NCBI GenBank assembly: GCA_002694955.1
Contig: NZNR01000106.1
Location: 1 to 9,163 of the forward strand
Source of the DNA: Planctomycetaceae bacterium
GTDB taxonomy: Bacteria; Planctomycetota; Planctomycetia; Pirellulales; UBA1268
Direction of reading: 5' to 3'
DNA: 9,163 nt
Shown: piece after piece, positions 5,782 to 9,163 of the stretch
How positions within the stretch are numbered: position 1 is the stretch's first letter
Layout of the letters: each line of letters begins with the position of its first letter
Notes under the pieces: model-generated
Seen by the model: only the letters and a program-made list of their open reading frames with translations
The model's database searches: none
Told to the model about the DNA's origin: nothing
Position numbers and translations under genes: made by a program

Positions 5782-6711
5782 GATGGCAGGGAAAACCCCA
5801 CCCGCACTATTTGCTTCACGAGGATCGTCAGAAAGAAACTCCCACCAACGTGCACCATAAATACGAAAAGATCCAAAAAACCCAAGGTTGTTAGGTTGCC
5901 AGGCTTGAACGATCTCTTCTACTGGCAGGATGATAGAAAGACCTTCAGCAGTTTTGAATTCAAAATCCCACTCTTGAGTCGCCTTTCGCAGGGAAGCCAA
6001 CTCGCTATCAAGAGAACTTGATAGCACTGCAACTTCTTTTGAAATTTGTTCTTCTTTTTCTCGGGCCGCTTGTAAGATTGCGTGTGCCTCGGTGCCATGC
6101 CTGATGGAAGCGTCAAATGTAGCAAGCCGAGCATTTCGGAGTCGTTGTTGTAATTTCCCACGTTCATGTCTGTCTATATAGTTTGCATCAAGAAATTGTC
6201 GGCGAACCGTTGGAGCAATTTCTATGTATTTTCTCCATGCCGCTTCTGGACTATTGCTCATTGCAATGCCGTTTTTTAAGACACAGGCAGGAAAGCCATG
6301 GAACCGGCCACCATCGAGGCGTTCAACCACAGTTGCAAATTTGGGTCGTCGCGTAGTAACAATATCGCCTTCTTCAATCCATCTGTAGTGGGCCCCCGTC
6401 AATTCAAAGTTAGCAGTATGCACAAGGCGACGATCAGTAAATGTTTCATCTGCCTGATAACTATTCATGTGTCCCTCTCGTGATATTTCTTCACCAAGAA
6501 AAGTCTCACCATCGCGCAGCGTAATTTCATAGAGTGGGCGTGGCCAAAAGTGAAGAGAGCCTCGCACTGTGATGAGTAACAAGAGTCCGACAATCATCAC
6601 CACAGCAACAGCAAGAGATCCCGACATTAACCAGACCCATGGTTCACCATGCGCCATAAGTCCCGAAAATGGTGATCGGATGTTGTGCCTCTGAAACCGA
6701 CTAGAGTTCAT
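5779..6711 (-). CDS. pstA: PstA N-terminal segment: first helix and periplasmic DUF3333-like domain
   Basis: This is the first part of the phosphate permease PstA, 310 residues from ATG 6711 to an in-frame TGA. One membrane helix lies near residues 26-49 (WVWLMSGSLAVAVVMIVGLL). Then comes an extracytoplasmic domain of about 225 residues rich in charged amino acids. Residues 165-252 look like a long helical coiled coil, with LQQRLRNARL and REKEEQISKEVAVLSSSL. The segment ends with WEFLSDDPREANSAGGVFPAI, the junction to the permease core. This layout matches the DUF3333-type PstA of proteobacteria. ATG 6711 is chosen over ATG 6741 because AAGGAG sits five bases upstream. It overlaps the end of pstC by 11 bases, so the two are translationally coupled. 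Alone it lacks the EAA loop and cannot be a permease. Confidence 0.85.
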   Translation of the reverse strand: MNSSRFQRHNIRSPFSGLMAHGEPWVWLMSGSLAVAVVMIVGLLLLITVRGSLHFWPRPLYEITLRDGETFLGEEISREGHMNSYQADETFTDRRLVHTANFELTGAHYRWIEEGDIVTTRRPKFATVVERLDGGRFHGFPACVLKNGIAMSNSPEAAWRKYIEIAPTVRRQFLDANYIDRHERGKLQQRLRNARLATFDASIRHGTEAHAILQAAREKEEQISKEVAVLSSSLDSELASLRKATQEWDFEFKTAEGLSIILPVEEIVQAWQPNNLGFFGSFRIYGARWWEFLSDDPREANSAGGVFPAI

Positions 6712-9163
6712 TCGATCTCCTTCGGAATCTTTGTCGCACAAGCTCAGCGACTGTATTAATAAAAAATGTTAGTACAAATAAAAGGACTGCTGCTAAAAAC
6801 AAGATGCGAAAATGGGTAGAACCCTGTGTTGCTTTCGGCAGTTCTGTTGCTATCGTGGCAGATAATGTTTGAAACCCGCTGAAAATATTCCAGTCCATCA
6901 GTGGTGTATTTCCTGCCGCCATCAGAACAATCATTGTTTCCCCAACAGCTCTTCCGAGACCAATCAAGATAGCTGAAAAAAGTCCGCTTGCTGCGGTTGG
7001 CAAAATGATCCGGGTGGTTGTCTGCCATGGGGTCGCACCTGTCCCGAGCGAACCATTTCGAAGGTGATCAGGGACGCTAGATAAGGCATCTTCAGCAATT
7101 GTGAATATCAGCGGTATGATCGTAAAACTCATACCAATAGCAACAATCATCGTATTACGTTGCACATAGGTGCCAAAGATTCCACTCCGAGTTTCCCATC
7201 GTAAGGCATCGAGAAACATTGCAGCGGCTGTTGAGATTATGCCAGTAAGAAAAAATCCAACAATAAAAAGCAGGAGGGCTACAAGAACAGTCTGCCAGTG
7301 TCCCCATTTTCTGCTTCGTTGGCGGAGCCACGGATTTATAAATCGACTGATTGTAAATGCTGCTACCATCGCTGACATTGGAAATAAAGCAAGCACCCAA
7401 CCTCCCCAACCACTTGCACCTTGACCATTCAGCCATGCAAAAAGATCACCATCAAAAAGTAGTGATTCGGTCGGCCTTGCACCCACCAGCCCTAGGAGAA
7501 CGCCAAGAGGAAGTGCAACAACAAGCACGACAGGAAATCGCCAGTTTGATAGTCGATTGCGTAATCCAGGTGGCCATAATTGCCACAAAAAGGCACCAAT
7601 CAAAAGCGTAATCGGGATTGTAAAAAGACTGGTAATGAAAATCATAGCTCTACGTTCGATAAGCGGAGCAAGAATGAGACCGGCAATAAATCCGAGAACA
7701 ACACTGGGGAGACTAGCCATCATTTCAATAGTTGGTTTTATTCGGGACTTCCACGTCAGAGTCATGAATTGACTTACATAGATTGCTGCAAAAATGGCAA
7801 TTGGTGTCGCAAATAACATGGAGTAGATAGTTGCTTTGATAGTCCCAAACAGAAGTGGTACCAGGCTGTATTTTGGCTCGAAGGATTCATGTCCGGTTGT
7901 TTCCCAAGCATAGTTACTGCTGGGATAGTTTTCGTACCATAGTTTTCCGAAGAGTGCACTGAAAGAAACCTCTGGATAGCCAGTGGTAACATCCCAGGAC
8001 GCTAGGTTCTTTCCGTCATACGCAACAAGATTGTGTTCTCGTGAACCAAGCAGAAGAATGCGGGTTCCTTGGGTGAGAGCCAATTCTTTTTTTGAACGGA
8101 TTTCAGTAACTATTGAGTGATTCGTAGGCTGTAAAAGTCGAATGATGCCGTCAGCTTGCGCAACGGCAAAAAGTCGCGATTTTGGTGAAGCCGAAATCGC
8201 TGTAATTCTTGATTCTTTTTTTTCTTGGTGCACCTCGTTTGGTCGAAAGTCAAACGTCCCCGTGATTTTTGTTACCAAACCATCCTTCGTCGCGGGTTTG
8301 GGGTCTCTTGAGGTAAATAGTATTCTGATTCCTCCACTGTCGTCACCGAGCACGAAAGAAGACCCACCGAAAAGTCGTGTGATATGAGTTATTTCTTGGT
8401 TCTTCTGAAGTAACTGGCGTTCTTCAATTTCTACAGGACGTGCTAGATCTCGAATCACAAAACGTTTGAAAGCTCCAGACGGAGTAAATACAAAAAGTTG
8501 ATCTCCCAGCCCGGAAACTCGAACAAAACGAAAGTCTGATTCGGTTTGTTTGAGGTTGATAGTAGTTCCTGATCCGACCGCTGATTTTTCATCAGTGACC
8601 AGATTTTTTTGAAACGATTTTTTTTCGATGTGTATGTTTCTTTGATTATCGAGTGCTGCAACACAAAAACCACTTGCACTTAATGCCAGGTCAATATCTA
8701 TGATTGGTTGATTGAGACTTGTTGATATGGGTTCAGCCAAGTCAGTGCGAAGCTCGATTTTTTTTGTTATTTCTTTTGACGAATGAAGATAAATCACATC
8801 GTCGATAGTGGTTAGGTCCCCAACAGCTAGTGATTTAGCACCCTGTGGAATTTGTGCTAAAGGAACATAAGAAGTAATAAGGCCAAGTCGTCCAGTGCAA
8901 ATGGTTCCGTTCTTAAAACCAAAAGCTGATCGCAGATTGCCTTGCGAGTGGCAAATAGAGGAAACTCGTTGAAGTCCACAGCTCTTTGTGGAACGTGAAA
9001 AAAGCTTGTTGCCAGTGTTAATTTCAATAACAGCAATTTCATCTGTAGTACAAAACCACGCTATAGAACCAGATTCATCAAGGCCAGAAGCAAGTACCTG
9101 ATCACTTGATAGTTGGAATGGAATAGATTGCTTGAGTTCCGTACTGGCAGATTGAAATAGTGG
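6701..9163 (-). CDS. pstC: Phosphate permease PstC with large beta-propeller-like periplasmic domain (5' end outside window)
   Basis: PstC is the second membrane subunit of the phosphate importer. The frame is open from the right edge to a TAG at 6701, 820 codons. The GTG at 8797 is internal, because 122 further codons upstream are free of stops. About the first 430 residues in view are soluble and beta-rich, with WD40-like repeats such as RITAISASPKSRLFAVAQAD, a probable beta-propeller outside the membrane. The permease follows: YSLVPLLFGTIKAT, then SLPSVVLGFIAGLILAPL, a region with extra helices, and the EAA loop EDALSSVPDHLRNGSLGTGA before TPWQTTTRIILP. GLGRAVGETMIVLMAAGN is typical PstC. 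The first helix must lie beyond the edge. The architecture is known for a long PstC subgroup that pairs with DUF3333-type PstA, as here. Confidence 0.93.
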   Translation of the reverse strand, partial: PLFQSASTELKQSIPFQLSSDQVLASGLDESGSIAWFCTTDEIAVIEINTGNKLFSRSTKSCGLQRVSSICHSQGNLRSAFGFKNGTICTGRLGLITSYVPLAQIPQGAKSLAVGDLTTIDDVIYLHSSKEITKKIELRTDLAEPISTSLNQPIIDIDLALSASGFCVAALDNQRNIHIEKKSFQKNLVTDEKSAVGSGTTINLKQTESDFRFVRVSGLGDQLFVFTPSGAFKRFVIRDLARPVEIEERQLLQKNQEITHITRLFGGSSFVLGDDSGGIRILFTSRDPKPATKDGLVTKITGTFDFRPNEVHQEKKESRITAISASPKSRLFAVAQADGIIRLLQPTNHSIVTEIRSKKELALTQGTRILLLGSREHNLVAYDGKNLASWDVTTGYPEVSFSALFGKLWYENYPSSNYAWETTGHESFEPKYSLVPLLFGTIKATIYSMLFATPIAIFAAIYVSQFMTLTWKSRIKPTIEMMASLPSVVLGFIAGLILAPLIERRAMIFITSLFTIPITLLIGAFLWQLWPPGLRNRLSNWRFPVVLVVALPLGVLLGLVGARPTESLLFDGDLFAWLNGQGASGWGGWVLALFPMSAMVAAFTISRFINPWLRQRSRKWGHWQTVLVALLLFIVGFFLTGIISTAAAMFLDALRWETRSGIFGTYVQRNTMIVAIGMSFTIIPLIFTIAEDALSSVPDHLRNGSLGTGATPWQTTTRIILPTAASGLFSAILIGLGRAVGETMIVLMAAGNTPLMDWNIFSGFQTLSATIATELPKATQGSTHFRILFLAAVLLFVLTFFINTVAELVRQRFRRRSNEL
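6717..6722 (-). promoter_or_regulatory. Ribosome-binding site that sets the pstA start
   Basis: AAGGAG on the minus strand ends five bases before ATG 6711 and lies inside the last codons of pstC. It favours this ATG over the one at 6741 and indicates coupled translation of pstC and pstA. Confidence 0.75.

Noticed and set aside
8797..8797. GTG at 8797 as the start of pstC
   Set aside because: The frame stays open for 122 codons to the window edge with matching composition, and the first membrane helix required for a periplasmic propeller has not yet appeared.

Overview
The window looks like a chromosomal segment from a mid-GC bacterium, most likely a proteobacterium and possibly a marine gammaproteobacterium. 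This rests on the large PstA/PstC architecture, a sigma-54-type promoter in front of glutamine synthetase, and the SelO, DUF1653 and DUF2798 genes. The taxonomic placement is an inference; there is no rRNA or other marker gene here.

Left part (1-962, minus strand): the first 65 codons of a eukaryote-like type II glutamine synthetase run off the left edge. The gene is preceded by a long leader, a near-perfect -24/-12 (sigma-54) promoter and a possible NtrC site. Upstream of these lies a small gamma-glutamylcyclotransferase-like gene.

Middle (1180-3340, plus strand): three genes in a row encode a DUF1653 protein, the protein AMPylase SelO (YdiU) with a Cys-x-x-Cys tail, and a two-helix DUF2798 membrane protein. 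They converge on the phosphate cluster with only 30 bases between.

Right part (3371-9163, minus strand): a phosphate-uptake operon in the order pstC, pstA, pstB, phoU. Transcription enters from beyond the right edge. No pstS, phoB or phoR is in view. PstC carries a beta-propeller-like extracytoplasmic domain and is still open at the right edge. PstA has a coiled-coil-rich extracytoplasmic domain of the DUF3333 kind. PstC and PstA would form the membrane channel, PstB would power it, and PhoU would relay transport state to the phosphate regulon.

The most notable observation is a single in-frame TGA at 5779-5781 that interrupts pstA exactly where the periplasmic domain meets the permease core. 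The frame is open on both sides and the protein resumes without loss. The TGA overlaps a Shine-Dalgarno-like GAGGA nine bases before an in-frame ATG. The gene could be a point-mutated allele, a sequencing error, a readthrough site, or a newly split two-polypeptide permease. None of the eight intact gene ends visible here uses TGA (five TAG, three TAA).
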